Below are positions 46,870 through 55,356 of a DNA stretch of 64,000 nucleotides, piece by piece (position 1 is the first letter of the stretch; every line of letters begins with the position of its first letter). The notes under the pieces are model-generated. The model saw only the letters and a list, made by a program, of their open reading frames with translations. It was not told the origin of the DNA and searched no databases. The translations under genes and the position numbers were made by a program. The stretch is from Leptolyngbya sp. KIOST-1 (GTDB lineage Bacteria; Cyanobacteriota; Cyanobacteriia; Phormidesmidales; Phormidesmidaceae). Location: assembly GCF_000763385.1 (NCBI RefSeq), contig NZ_JQFA01000002.1, forward strand, positions 2,232,001 to 2,296,000, given 5' to 3'.

Positions 46870-47242
46870 ATGGCACAGTGGCCGTTGACAGAGGCGCAAA
46901 GCAACTTAGGCTCTTCCGGATCTGTGGTTAAAAGTGTGCTGGCTGATACATTTTACTTTCCCTGCATTCGCTGAAAGCCTTGCTGCGCCTGAATATTAGC
47001 CGAGCTTATCACCCTGAACCCGGAAGAGCCGCAACTTACAGCACCTCATCGATCAAGTGACCCAGTCTCACCAGCCAATTGTGATCGCTGGGGCCGACAG
47101 CAATGCTGTGCTGCTGTCTGAAGAAGACTGGGCCAGTATTCAAGAAACGCTCCATTTACTGTCTGTGCCCGGCATGCGGGAATCAATTAAAACAGGGCTG
47201 GCTACTCCTACCGACGCCTGCGATGGAGAGCTTGACTGGTGA
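46870..47242 (+). pseudogene. Phd/YefM-type antitoxin split by a miniature transposon
   Basis: Before insertion the frame read MAQWPLTEAQSNLQHLIDQV and on through PIVIAGADSNAVLLSEEDW, a standard Phd/YefM antitoxin of about 82 residues. Now the first 13 codons are followed by the 122-bp insert, and a stop falls inside it at 46972. A GTG at 47057 still allows translation of residues MTQSHQPIVIAGADSN to the natural end (about 61 residues), keeping the toxin-binding C-terminal half but losing the DNA-binding start. The toxin gene overlaps the end by four bases. Confidence 0.85.
46909..47030. mobile_element. 122-bp MITE, ISL3-like, inside the antitoxin gene
   Basis: Eleven-base perfect terminal inverted repeats GGCTCTTCCGG / CCGGAAGAGCC, and an exact 8-bp duplication GCAACTTA at 46901-46908 and 47031-47038. 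GGCTCTT ends and 8-bp duplications are the hallmark of ISL3-family elements. No coding frame inside; it must be moved in trans. No full ISL3 element is present in this window. Confidence 0.9.
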
Positions 47243-47502
47243 GTTGGCGGCTAGTGTTCACAAAACAAGCTCAAAAAGATGTCAAAAAGCTGGCTGCTAG
47301 CAATCTTAAACAAAAGGCCCAGGGCCTCCTCAATGTGCTTCAAGCTGATCCGTTTCAAAACCCGCCGCCCTACGAAAAACTGGTGGGAGACTTGGCCGGA
47401 GCTTATTCGCGGCGCAACAATATTCAGCATCGGCTAGTTTACGAAGTGGTTGAGGACGAGCACACAGTCAAAATTCTGCGGATGTGGACTCATTATGAGT
47501 AA
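47239..47502 (+). CDS. YoeB/Txe-type mRNA interferase toxin
   Basis: The 87-residue RelE-superfamily product begins MSWRLVFTKQAQKDVKKLAA, with FQNPPPYEKLVGDLAGAYSR and HRLVYEVV, ending KILRMWTHYE, the YoeB pattern whose final His/Tyr act in ribosome-dependent mRNA cleavage. The reading frame is intact. GTG start overlaps the antitoxin TGA (GTGA). With the antitoxin gene interrupted upstream, toxin expression would be limited unless the residual antitoxin suffices. Confidence 0.88.
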   Translation: MSWRLVFTKQAQKDVKKLAASNLKQKAQGLLNVLQADPFQNPPPYEKLVGDLAGAYSRRNNIQHRLVYEVVEDEHTVKILRMWTHYE

Positions 47503-47518
47503 ATTGCGATCGCCTCTT

Positions 47519-47580
47519 CAAAGGCCTAAAAATTCCTGAGTATGCTGCCAAATCTCGTGCCATGGGGCTAGGGTTTGACC
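47519..47580 (-). pseudogene. Remnant 3' end of a second esterase copy
   Basis: Minus-strand codons for EIWQHTQEFLGL with a stop closely match EIWQYTQAFLNL, the C-terminus of the esterase gene at 48615. Sequence similarity is limited to this tail. It probably marks an old duplication, or a deletion that left only a scar, 3' of the epimerase gene. Confidence 0.5.
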
Positions 47581-47597
47581 TGCTGCCAAAGTTGGGA

Positions 47598-48578
47598 TCA
47601 CGCAGGCTGTGCCCTGTCCTCTGCGGCATAGTCAAACTCTGCGGGGTCAATATTCCCAGGCGGATTAGCTCGCTCCCAATCAATCGTACGTCGCAGTGCT
47701 TCACTGGATGTCACTCGTTCTGAGTACCCCAGCTCCTGGCGAATGCGCGTGGTGTCCATCAGCCAGTCCTGGGCAAAATCTTCGTCCCACCTTAAAAACG
47801 CAGGCAGTTTTTGGCGTGGTAGCGGCACCACCTCACCTGTCCATCCCGCTGCTGCTCCAATTTGCCGTATCCACTCTCCCCAGGGCGGCATGTCCTGTTG
47901 CCCAACGTTGTAAATACGCCCTATAGCTTGCTCTTGGGTTGCCGCTAGAAACGTTGCATAGGCGACGTCTTCGACATAGCCGTGGGTAAAGCGCCAGTTC
48001 GCCATCACGTCTTCGATCAAAATAGTGGGACGACCATCATCCATACGGCGGAGGAATGGGTATAAGCGGTTTTTGGCATCATTGGGGCCGTAGACAGCCG
48101 GGTAACGCAATACCGTCGTGGCCAAATCAGAGGTATTTGCCACAATTCGTTCGACGGCAGTTTTGTTGTAGCCTTCGCCATCGATAGAGATTTTTTCCCG
48201 TAGGGGAGAGTCTTCGGTAAGTGGTACGGGATCCGGGAAGCCAGGCTCAGTGCGATGCAGCCGCCCGTAGGCGCGATACACATCAGCGCTGCTAATAATC
48301 ACTGCACGGGGAACCAGGCCACTAAAGGTATTCACAAAAAGGTGCGCGTCGCTTTCTGTGAAACAAATCATGTTGATGACGACATCGGGTTTGGCCGCGC
48401 GGAACTGATCTGCAAAATCAGCCAGATCGGCCTTATCGCCTTGAATTTGGTTAATAGCGTCTGCAAGCCGACTAGAAAGGCTTCTGTGGAAAACAGTGAC
48501 TTGGTGACCGGCCTCAACCAAGTGCTGCACTGTGTGTGGCCCAGTAAATGACGTGCCACCTAGGATTAAGATGTTCAT
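47598..48578 (-). CDS. NAD-dependent epimerase/dehydratase-like protein
   Basis: A 326-residue extended short-chain dehydrogenase with the nucleotide-binding motif ILGGTSFTGPHTVQHL, the substrate region GEGYNKTAVER carrying the catalytic YxxxK, and FTHGYVEDVAYATF. It belongs to the sugar-nucleotide-epimerase-like group; the exact substrate is not clear. Length and start are standard. The 3' end is about 20 bp from the esterase-tail remnant. Confidence 0.88.
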   Translation of the reverse strand: MNILILGGTSFTGPHTVQHLVEAGHQVTVFHRSLSSRLADAINQIQGDKADLADFADQFRAAKPDVVINMICFTESDAHLFVNTFSGLVPRAVIISSADVYRAYGRLHRTEPGFPDPVPLTEDSPLREKISIDGEGYNKTAVERIVANTSDLATTVLRYPAVYGPNDAKNRLYPFLRRMDDGRPTILIEDVMANWRFTHGYVEDVAYATFLAATQEQAIGRIYNVGQQDMPPWGEWIRQIGAAAGWTGEVVPLPRQKLPAFLRWDEDFAQDWLMDTTRIRQELGYSERVTSSEALRRTIDWERANPPGNIDPAEFDYAAEDRAQPA

Positions 48579-48614
48579 CGCTCACCTCTCAAAAAATCCA
48601 TTATTTGGTGAAGC

Positions 48615-49259
48615 TCAAAGGTTTAGAAACGCTTGAGTATATTGCCAAATCTCTGGCTCCACGTCCGTTAGGGCGTGGTCGCTGGGGAGTTCGATCAGTT
48701 TGGCCCAGGGGCGCTTGGCCGCATAGGTGCGGCTGGCTTCTATGGATATGGTTTCATCGCGGGTGCCGTGGAGAATCAGGGTGGGGATGCTGGCTCGCAG
48801 GTCCTCGTCGCGGTAGCCCTGGGCATCGGTGATGAAGCGGTAGTGGAGCGGGATCTGTCGCTGCTCGGTGTAGTGGTAGACCGAGAGAGTGCCTGTGGTG
48901 CGCCAGGCTTCAAGGGCTTCAGGGCCGAGGCGGGGCAGCCACTGCTGCAGAAAGTTAAAGGCAGGGGCCAGCAGCACCAGTTTTTCGATCCGTTCGGTAA
49001 TCGTGACCTGCTGGGCCACCCAGGCGGCGGTGAGGCCCCCGAGGCTGGAGCCAATTAGCACCGTGGGTTCGGGTTGGGACAAAATTAGGGCGCTGATCTG
49101 CTGAATCTGGCGGCTGAGGGTGAGGTGGGCAAAGTCGCCCTGGTTGAGGTCGGGGATGACCAGAGGAATTCCCAGGGCGGCAAACCGGGTTTTCATGGCC
49201 TGGGCTTTGGCGGAGCGGGGGCTGGAGGCGAAGCCGTGGAGGTAGAGGTAGTGGGGCAT
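48615..49259 (-). CDS. YqiA/YcfP-type esterase (alpha/beta hydrolase)
   Basis: The ATG at 49259 starts MPHYLYLHGFASSPRSAKAQ, the family opening. The open frame to 49364 is a translation of a G-rich tandem repeat and is rejected. The 214-residue hydrolase has the nucleophile elbow GSSLGG, the acid strand LILHGTRDETI and the catalytic His in SDHALT. Such YqiA-like proteins are small cytosolic esterases of unclear substrate. Confidence 0.88.
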   Translation of the reverse strand: MPHYLYLHGFASSPRSAKAQAMKTRFAALGIPLVIPDLNQGDFAHLTLSRQIQQISALILSQPEPTVLIGSSLGGLTAAWVAQQVTITERIEKLVLLAPAFNFLQQWLPRLGPEALEAWRTTGTLSVYHYTEQRQIPLHYRFITDAQGYRDEDLRASIPTLILHGTRDETISIEASRTYAAKRPWAKLIELPSDHALTDVEPEIWQYTQAFLNL

Positions 49260-49260
49260 G

Positions 49261-49356
49261 GGCGGGTGGCGGGTTGGCGGGTAGGCGGGTGGATGGGTGG
49301 TGGGTGAATGGGTGGGCAGGTGGCGGGTAGGCGGGTGGATGGGGAATGGGGGGATG
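49261..49356. repeat. G-rich short tandem repeat tract
   Basis: About 95 bp of degenerate 7- and 8-base units (GGCGGGT, GGATGGGT, GGTGGGT) directly upstream of the esterase gene. Slippage-prone heptamer tracts are a known feature of filamentous cyanobacteria. A related Pro/Ser-type tract in the opposite sense lies near 1915-1960. Confidence 0.75.
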
Positions 49357-49468
49357 GGAATCAACGAATTGTATGGATGGGGCTACCTGGGAAATGGTTG
49401 GGGAGGGGTTGGCCCCTGGGGGTATGATATTGAATCGGCGTGCTAGGGATTCCTGACGCCAAGGGACT

Positions 49469-49485
49469 GGTGGGCGGTGCCCACC
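49469..49485. repeat. GGTGGGCGGTGCCCACC hairpin, copy 2
   Basis: Identical to 46112-46128; sits just before the leuB start. Confidence 0.6.
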
Positions 49486-49514
49486 CTACGGTAAATCACA
49501 TTTCTTCCGACGCT

Positions 49515-50597
49515 ATGACTTCGACCTATCGCATTACGCTGCTGCCCGGTGACGGTATTGGCCCTGAGATTATGGCGGTGGCGGTGGATGTGCTCAAAAC
49601 TGTGGGCAGCCGGATGGATCTGGCCTTTGAGTTTGAGCAGGCGCTGATTGGTGGGGCGGCGATCGATGAAACCGGAGAGCCGCTGCCGGAGGATACACTG
49701 AAGACATGCAAGGGCAGCGATGCGGTGCTGCTGGCTGCGATCGGGGGCTACAAGTGGGATACTCTGCCCCGCCACCAGCGACCTGAAACCGGTCTGCTGG
49801 GCCTGCGGGCCGGGCTGGAGCTATTTGCCAACCTGCGTCCGGCCACCATTCTGCCCCAGCTGATCGATGCCTCGTCGCTGAAGCGCGAGGTGGTGGAGGG
49901 CGTAGATATTATGGTGGTGCGGGAGCTCACCGGAGGCATCTACTTCGGCAGCCCCAAGGGGGTGTTTGAAACCGAGACGGGGCAAAAGCGGGGGGTCAAC
50001 ACCATGGCCTACACCGACGGCGAGATCGATCGCATTGGCAGGGTCGCCTTTGAAACCGCCCAGAAGCGCAAGGGCCAGCTGTGCTCGGTGGATAAGGCCA
50101 ACGTGCTGGAGGTGTCGCAGCTGTGGCGCGATCGCATCACCGCCCTCTCCGCCGACTACCCCGACGTCACCCTCACCCACATGTATGTGGACAACGCCGC
50201 CATGCAGCTGATCCGCTGGCCCAAGCAGTTTGACACTATCGTCACCGGCAACCTGTTTGGCGACATTCTTTCCGATGCGGCGGCGATGCTGACCGGCAGC
50301 ATTGGTATGCTGCCCTCGGCCAGTCTGGGGGCCAGCGGGCCGGGGGTCTACGAACCCGTCCACGGGTCGGCCCCCGACATCGCCGGACAGGACAAGGCCA
50401 ACCCCCTGGCCCAGGTGCTGAGCGCTGCCATGATGCTGCGCTACGGCCTCGATCTGCCCGCCGCCGCCGATCGCATTGAGCAAGCCGTGACAAAAGTCTT
50501 AGATCAGGGTTATCGAACTGGCGATATCATGGCTGAAAACATGACCCAGGTGGGTTGCAAGGCCATGGGCGAAGCCCTGCTGCGTGCCCTCGCGTAA
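49515..50597 (+). CDS. leuB: 3-isopropylmalate dehydrogenase
   Basis: The ATG at 49515 gives a product starting [20 protein letters not shown]; the frame from 49440 adds 25 unrelated codons. The 360-residue enzyme carries AAIGGYKWD and [20 protein letters not shown], the NAD/metal motif [20 protein letters not shown], and [14 protein letters not shown]. It oxidatively decarboxylates 3-isopropylmalate in leucine synthesis. Confidence 0.97.
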   Translation: MTSTYRITLLPGDGIGPEIMAVAVDVLKTVGSRMDLAFEFEQALIGGAAIDETGEPLPEDTLKTCKGSDAVLLAAIGGYKWDTLPRHQRPETGLLGLRAGLELFANLRPATILPQLIDASSLKREVVEGVDIMVVRELTGGIYFGSPKGVFETETGQKRGVNTMAYTDGEIDRIGRVAFETAQKRKGQLCSVDKANVLEVSQLWRDRITALSADYPDVTLTHMYVDNAAMQLIRWPKQFDTIVTGNLFGDILSDAAAMLTGSIGMLPSASLGASGPGVYEPVHGSAPDIAGQDKANPLAQVLSAAMMLRYGLDLPAAADRIEQAVTKVLDQGYRTGDIMAENMTQVGCKAMGEALLRALA

Positions 50598-50678
50598 AGT
50601 TCCTTCTAGAAGCCCTTCTAGAATTTGCCGCCCCTGGAAAGATCGATTAGAGTCTGTCTATAAGCGCACAGGTGAGCC

Positions 50679-50954
50679 GTGTACGGTCTACAGCAACCCC
50701 TTTCCCCCAGCCAGTCAACCCAGCTACCCGATGCCGGTGCCCTGCCCACGGCGCTCAATCCGGCCCTGCTGAAGTCGGCCCGGCAAATTTACCGCACCTA
50801 TTACGAAGTGCACCCTGAAGATGTGCAGCGCCCCATCGGCATTGCCATCAGCACCAAGACCCACCGGGGCAAGCTGATCTTTGGCGATCGCCCGGTGCTG
50901 TTGCCCAACGAGTGCTTTGTCCCCATCAACCAGATCGAGCCAGGGCTGCATTAG
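50679..50954 (+). CDS. Small conserved hypothetical protein
   Basis: A 91-residue protein with a likely GTG start, containing QIYRTYYEVHPEDVQRPIGI and LIFGDRPVLLPNECFVPINQ. It has no motif I recognise; the regular composition and codon use support a real gene. It follows leuB by 80 bp on the same strand. Confidence 0.5.
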   Translation: MYGLQQPLSPSQSTQLPDAGALPTALNPALLKSARQIYRTYYEVHPEDVQRPIGIAISTKTHRGKLIFGDRPVLLPNECFVPINQIEPGLH

Positions 50955-51182
50955 GGGCTGTCATCAATAGCCTCCAATGCCCCAAAATCTGCGGTTGCCG
51001 CCCCTAGCCTATTCTTTGAGTTGGGCGTGGTACCGCTGGTAGTTAAGGGTTTTTGGCCAGAATTGACGACACGCCCTGGGGCAACTCAGCCGCCGACCGC
51101 CTCCGTTTCCGGAGGATAGCGGGCCAGATTCTGCGGGCACAATAGGGAACGTAACCCAGTAGTGCGAGGGATGGGACCACCC

Positions 51183-52361
51183 ATGACTGAGGCTTCTCCA
51201 TCGCCAGTGGCGGCGTTTCCTTCCCCCAGTACAACCCCTTCGGCTGCCGAACCGCTGACCGTCGTCGCACCGCCGGTGGGGCTACCTGGGGTTAAGCGTC
51301 CGCTGCCCAGCTATACCCAAAAACTCCTGCGACAGCTGCGGCTGAAGCTCTCGACCGCTGCCCCAGCCCGGGAAGTGCTCGATCTGACGGTGGTCATCTG
51401 CACCTACAACGGGGAGCAGCGGTTGCCCAAGGTGCTCGACTGTCTGCTGGCCCAGCTGGGCACCGAGCACCTAGCCTGGGAAATTATTGTTGTCGACAAC
51501 AACAGTACCGACGGCACGGCTCAGGTGGTCAGCGCCTACCAGCAGCACTGGCCCCAGGACATTCCCCTGCGCTACGCCTTTGAGCCGCGCCAGGGGGCCG
51601 CCTATGCCCGCCAGCACGCCATCAATATCGCCCGTAGCCCCCTGGTCGGGTTCCTAGACGATGACAACCACCCGGCCCTGGGCTGGGTGGTGGCCGCCCA
51701 TCGGTTTGGCCAAACCCATCCCCAGGCGGGGGCCTTTGGCAGCCGCATTCGAGGTCAGTTTGAAACTACCCCGCCGCCCAACTTCGATCGCATTGGGGCC
51801 ATACTGGCCCTCACCGAGCGTGGGTCGGAACCGCTGATCTACAATCCGAAGCAGAAGGTGCTGCCCCCAGGGGCGGGGCTGGTGGTGCGGCGGCAGGCCT
51901 GGCTGGCCTGCGTGCCCAAGCAGCTATCGCTGGCCGACAGCATTGGCTTTCGGGCGGCGGGGGAAGACCTCGAAGTGGTGCTCTACATGCAGCGCCAGGG
52001 CTGGGAGATCTGGTACAACCCGGCCATGCGGGTGCAGCACGAGATTCCAGCCAGTCGGTTTGAGCGCGACTACCTGCTGCGGCTGTTTCGCGGCATTGGC
52101 CTCAGCCGTCACCGCACCCGCATGCTGAGCGTGGCCCGTTGGCTGTGGCCGCTGATGACCCTGGTCTATATGGCGAACGACCTGCGCAAAATTTTGCGGC
52201 ACCTGATCCAGTACCGGGCCGGGGCGATCGCCGACACCGTGACCGCCTGTGAGCTGACCCTGTATGCCTACAGCCTGATTAGCCCGGTATATATGGCCCA
52301 GCGCCTGTGGCGGCAGCGACCGCAGCCCGGCGTTTTGGTCGTGGGGGAGGGGCCGGGCTGA
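51183..52361 (+). CDS. hpsE: HpsE-like family 2 glycosyltransferase
   Basis: The ATG at 51183 is chosen; GAGGG lies 12 bases upstream. A longer frame from 51162 adds seven residues. After a ~55-residue Pro/Ser-rich leader the protein has the GT-A motifs TVVICTYNGEQRLPKVLDCL, EIIVVDNNSTDGTA, the DxD-type FLDDDNHPALGWV, and GAGLVVRRQAWLACV. The C-terminus (AGAIADTVTACELTLYAYSL) matches HpsE, needed for hormogonium polysaccharide and gliding motility in filamentous cyanobacteria. Family is certain; HpsE identity is likely. Confidence 0.82.
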   Translation: MTEASPSPVAAFPSPSTTPSAAEPLTVVAPPVGLPGVKRPLPSYTQKLLRQLRLKLSTAAPAREVLDLTVVICTYNGEQRLPKVLDCLLAQLGTEHLAWEIIVVDNNSTDGTAQVVSAYQQHWPQDIPLRYAFEPRQGAAYARQHAINIARSPLVGFLDDDNHPALGWVVAAHRFGQTHPQAGAFGSRIRGQFETTPPPNFDRIGAILALTERGSEPLIYNPKQKVLPPGAGLVVRRQAWLACVPKQLSLADSIGFRAAGEDLEVVLYMQRQGWEIWYNPAMRVQHEIPASRFERDYLLRLFRGIGLSRHRTRMLSVARWLWPLMTLVYMANDLRKILRHLIQYRAGAIADTVTACELTLYAYSLISPVYMAQRLWRQRPQPGVLVVGEGPG

Positions 52362-52374
52362 CAACCCTCATCGA

Positions 52375-53928
52375 TCAATTCAGCCGGGTCAGCAGCTTCA
52401 GCAACGTTTGGGTGCGGGGGGTCAGCAGCTTGCGGCGGTAGGCGTCGGCGGCTTTCTTGATCGCCTCAGCCTGGGTGGGGTAGGGGTGAATTACGCCGCT
52501 GATGGCGCTCAACCCCTGGCCTGTGACCATGGCCAGCGTAATCTCGCTAATCATTTCCCCCGCGTGGCGGGCGACGATGGTGGCCCCCAGGATTTTGTCG
52601 GAGCCTTTTTTGTGGAGAATTTTCAGGAAGCCTTCGCTTTCTCCATCCACCAGGGCGCGATCGACGTCTGAAAATGGAATTTCAATTGTGTCGGTCTCGA
52701 TGCCCTGCTGTCGGGCTTCGTGGGCGTAGAGCCCCACGTGGGCAACTTCGGGGTCGGTGTAGGTGACCCAGGGCATGACCAGACTGCTGAGCTTGCTGCG
52801 GCCCAGGCCCAGGGGAGCAAACAGGGCGTTTTTAATTACAATGCGGGCGGCGGCATCGGCGGCGTGGGTAAATTTCCAGTCCATACAGATGTCGCCCGCA
52901 GCAAAGATGCGGGGGTTGGTGGTTTGCAAGTAGTCGTTGACGACCACCCCCCGGCGGCGATCGCAGGCCACCCCCACCGCCTCCAGGTTGAGGCCCTCGA
53001 CGTTGGGCACCCGGCCAGCCCCCACCAAAATCTCGTCGACCACCACGGTTTGGGAATCCGCCTCCTGCTGCCGATAGTGCAGCACCTTACCCGCCGGGGT
53101 CACCTCTACCCGCTCCAGCTGGGCATCCAGAACCAGGTTGATCTGCTCTTTGAGAAACTGCTGCTGCACAATTTCGGCGGCATCGGCATCTTCGCGATTG
53201 AGCAAGTGGCCGTGGTGGTGCAGCAGCGTGACTTCGCTACCCAAACGGTGAAAGGCCTGGGCCAGCTCACAGCCGATCGGGCCACCGCCCAGGACGGCCA
53301 GGCGGCGCGGTCGCTCGGTGAGCGAAAACACTGTTTCGTTGGTTAAAAAACCGGCCTCGGCCAGGCCGGGCACCGAGGGGCGGTGGGCACGGGCACCGGT
53401 GGCGATCACGGCTTTTTTAAACGGCAGGCGATGGTCGCCCACCGCCACGGTATTGCCATCGACAAACCGGGCCTTGCCCAAGAATACATCGATGCCGAGC
53501 TGGCTAAAGCGCTCTACCGAGTCATGGGGGCTGATGTCGGCGCGAATTTGCCGCATGCGGTCCATCACCGCCGCAAAATCGATCGCAATGGACTCCGGCG
53601 GCTGAATGCCAAAGGCCGCCGCTCCCCGCATATCGGCCACCACCCGCGACGAGCGGATCACGCACTTGGAGGGGACACAGCCCACGTTCAAACAGTCGCC
53701 CCCCATCAAGCTTTTCTCCACCAGGGCTACTCGCAGACCCACACCCAACCCGGCCGCCCCCGCCGCTACCACCAGGCCAGCGGTGCCAGCGCCAATCACC
53801 ACCAGATCGTAACGCTGGGCCGGGGTGGGATTGACCCAGTCGGGGGGATGCACGTGGGATTGCAGGGTTTGATTGGGGCGGTTGAGGGGGCGCAGCGCCG
53901 GTTCGAGATCAAAGGAATGGGAGGTCAT
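52375..53928 (-). CDS. Mercuric-reductase-like FAD disulfide oxidoreductase
   Basis: A 517-residue flavoprotein with FAD motif DLVVIGAGTAGLVVAAGAAG, redox pair GGDCLNVGCVPSK, NAD-binding LAVLGGGPIGCELAQAF, and FAD motif 2 IFAAGDICMDWKFTHAADAA. The C-terminal dimerisation domain has SGVIHPYPTQAEAI, where the active-site His of the family sits. It lacks the N-terminal metal-binding domain and the terminal Cys pair of true MerA, so mercury reduction is uncertain; it may act on another dithiol or metal. Cyanobacterial slr1849-like proteins have this form. Confidence 0.85.
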   Translation of the reverse strand: MTSHSFDLEPALRPLNRPNQTLQSHVHPPDWVNPTPAQRYDLVVIGAGTAGLVVAAGAAGLGVGLRVALVEKSLMGGDCLNVGCVPSKCVIRSSRVVADMRGAAAFGIQPPESIAIDFAAVMDRMRQIRADISPHDSVERFSQLGIDVFLGKARFVDGNTVAVGDHRLPFKKAVIATGARAHRPSVPGLAEAGFLTNETVFSLTERPRRLAVLGGGPIGCELAQAFHRLGSEVTLLHHHGHLLNREDADAAEIVQQQFLKEQINLVLDAQLERVEVTPAGKVLHYRQQEADSQTVVVDEILVGAGRVPNVEGLNLEAVGVACDRRRGVVVNDYLQTTNPRIFAAGDICMDWKFTHAADAAARIVIKNALFAPLGLGRSKLSSLVMPWVTYTDPEVAHVGLYAHEARQQGIETDTIEIPFSDVDRALVDGESEGFLKILHKKGSDKILGATIVARHAGEMISEITLAMVTGQGLSAISGVIHPYPTQAEAIKKAADAYRRKLLTPRTQTLLKLLTRLN

Positions 53929-54125
53929 GGCTGGGAGGAAGTAACAGTGGCGACAACGGTGGGTGGTAGGCTGCCCCCGGCCAGGCGGGCTAGCCGCGGT
54001 GGTCAGCAGTCCCGCACCTTCCCCTCACTCTAAAGCCCCCACCTGAGTACAGGCTGAGCCCTGAGACAGAGGGCATGTCCTCTTCACCAGCACCCCCAGG
54101 GGTACGACGGTACCCCGGCCGGTGG

Positions 54126-54830
54126 TCATGGGTCATCTGGCAGCAGGGCGTCGGTCAGGTCGGCCTGGGCCAGGGTGGCGCCGGTCAGGTCGGCCCCCCG
54201 CAGGTTGGCCCCGCAAAGGATGGCCCCAGTCAGGTCGGCGTAGCTGAGGTCGGCCCCCCCAAGGTCAGCCCCACTCAGATCGGTTTTGGGGGCATCGGGG
54301 CGATAGCCCTGACCCAGCTGGGCGCGACAGAGTTTGGCCCCGGTCAAATTGGCTTTGGCCAGCTGAATGCCGCCCAGGGCTGCGTAGCTGAGGTTGGCAC
54401 CGGCCAGGTTGGCCGCGATCGCATTGGTTTGCTGGTCAGAGCTGGGGCGCAGATCGGCCTCGATCAGCAGCGCCCCAGACAGATTGGCCCCCTGCAGGTT
54501 GACGCCGCAGAGAATGGCTTTGATCAAATTGGCCTGGCTCAGATCGGCGCGCACAAACACTGCGCCGCTGAGGTCCGCATCGCGCAGCTGGGCCTGGCTG
54601 CACTGGGTTTCGGTAAAGTCGGCTCCCCACAGCAGCGCCTCGCTGAGGTCGGCCGCAGCAAAGCGACCCTGGCTGAAGTGGGTACGACCGAGGCGGGCTT
54701 GGCGCAGGTCGCTGTGGCTGAAGTCAGCGCCGCTAAGGTGGGCTTGCAGCAGCTCAATTTCGATCAGCTTCAGGTGGTCAAAGGCGCGATCGCCCCGTCG
54801 GTAGCGATCCAACAATTCCGCCGCATCCAT
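54126..54830 (-). CDS. Pentapeptide-repeat protein
   Basis: The 234-residue protein consists mostly of A(D/N)LxX repeats (for example GADLGGADLSYADLTGAILC), giving a right-handed quadrilateral beta-helix of about eight coils, capped by an N-terminal helix (ELLDRYRRGDRAFDHLKLIE). Such proteins are abundant in cyanobacteria with unknown roles. An apparent plus-strand frame over the same DNA (54075-54908) is a mirror of this repeat and is not a gene. Confidence 0.92.
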   Translation of the reverse strand: MDAAELLDRYRRGDRAFDHLKLIEIELLQAHLSGADFSHSDLRQARLGRTHFSQGRFAAADLSEALLWGADFTETQCSQAQLRDADLSGAVFVRADLSQANLIKAILCGVNLQGANLSGALLIEADLRPSSDQQTNAIAANLAGANLSYAALGGIQLAKANLTGAKLCRAQLGQGYRPDAPKTDLSGADLGGADLSYADLTGAILCGANLRGADLTGATLAQADLTDALLPDDP

Positions 54831-55356
54831 AGGTTACTCGCAGCACAGACACCCCAGCAGTGTACTGCACGGAAAGGGCGACGAAGCTCAGTGCTTAAGC
54901 CTTTGTGAAGACACTGCAGAAATACCTAAAAAGCGATGAACTTCCCGGGCTGGCGCTGATGTTCGCCGCGGGCCTGTGCCACCATCAGAACTATCGCAGG
55001 GAACGCTGACGCAGCCACTGTCTACCGGTGCCAACTACGTCGGCTTTCGCTATGGTCACAGCGCCTACCACTCCATTCCTGCGCTTCCTCAAACCACGCC
55101 TCTCACAGGCCAGTCATACCCCTGAATCGCTCAGCTGATACCTTCGCTGACCAACGGCTCGGGGTGAACCAGAAAACGGCTGGACAGCTGAAGGCTCGGG
55201 CTACAAAAATCCTGAATCAACCCGGCTCGAGGGCTGGGTTGCCATCGTCCCCACAACCCGAGGCAAACAAAAACCTCCGCTGCTAGCGCCTTCTAGCGAC
55301 GGCTACGTTTTGACGCCAAGACTACTGTAAACCCCTATTGAAACCTGTAGGTTGAT
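54831..55356. other. Intergenic region, no gene seen
   Basis: About 525 bp before the sugar phosphorylase gene. No open frame of gene-like composition, hairpin or tRNA was recognised. An AT-richer stretch near 55325-55350 probably holds the downstream gene's promoter or ribosome binding site, though no consensus Shine-Dalgarno is seen. Confidence 0.5.

Noticed and set aside
54075..54908. 277-residue plus-strand repeat protein
   Set aside because: A mirror frame of the pentapeptide-repeat gene on the other strand, whose A(D/N)LxX pattern is far more convincing.
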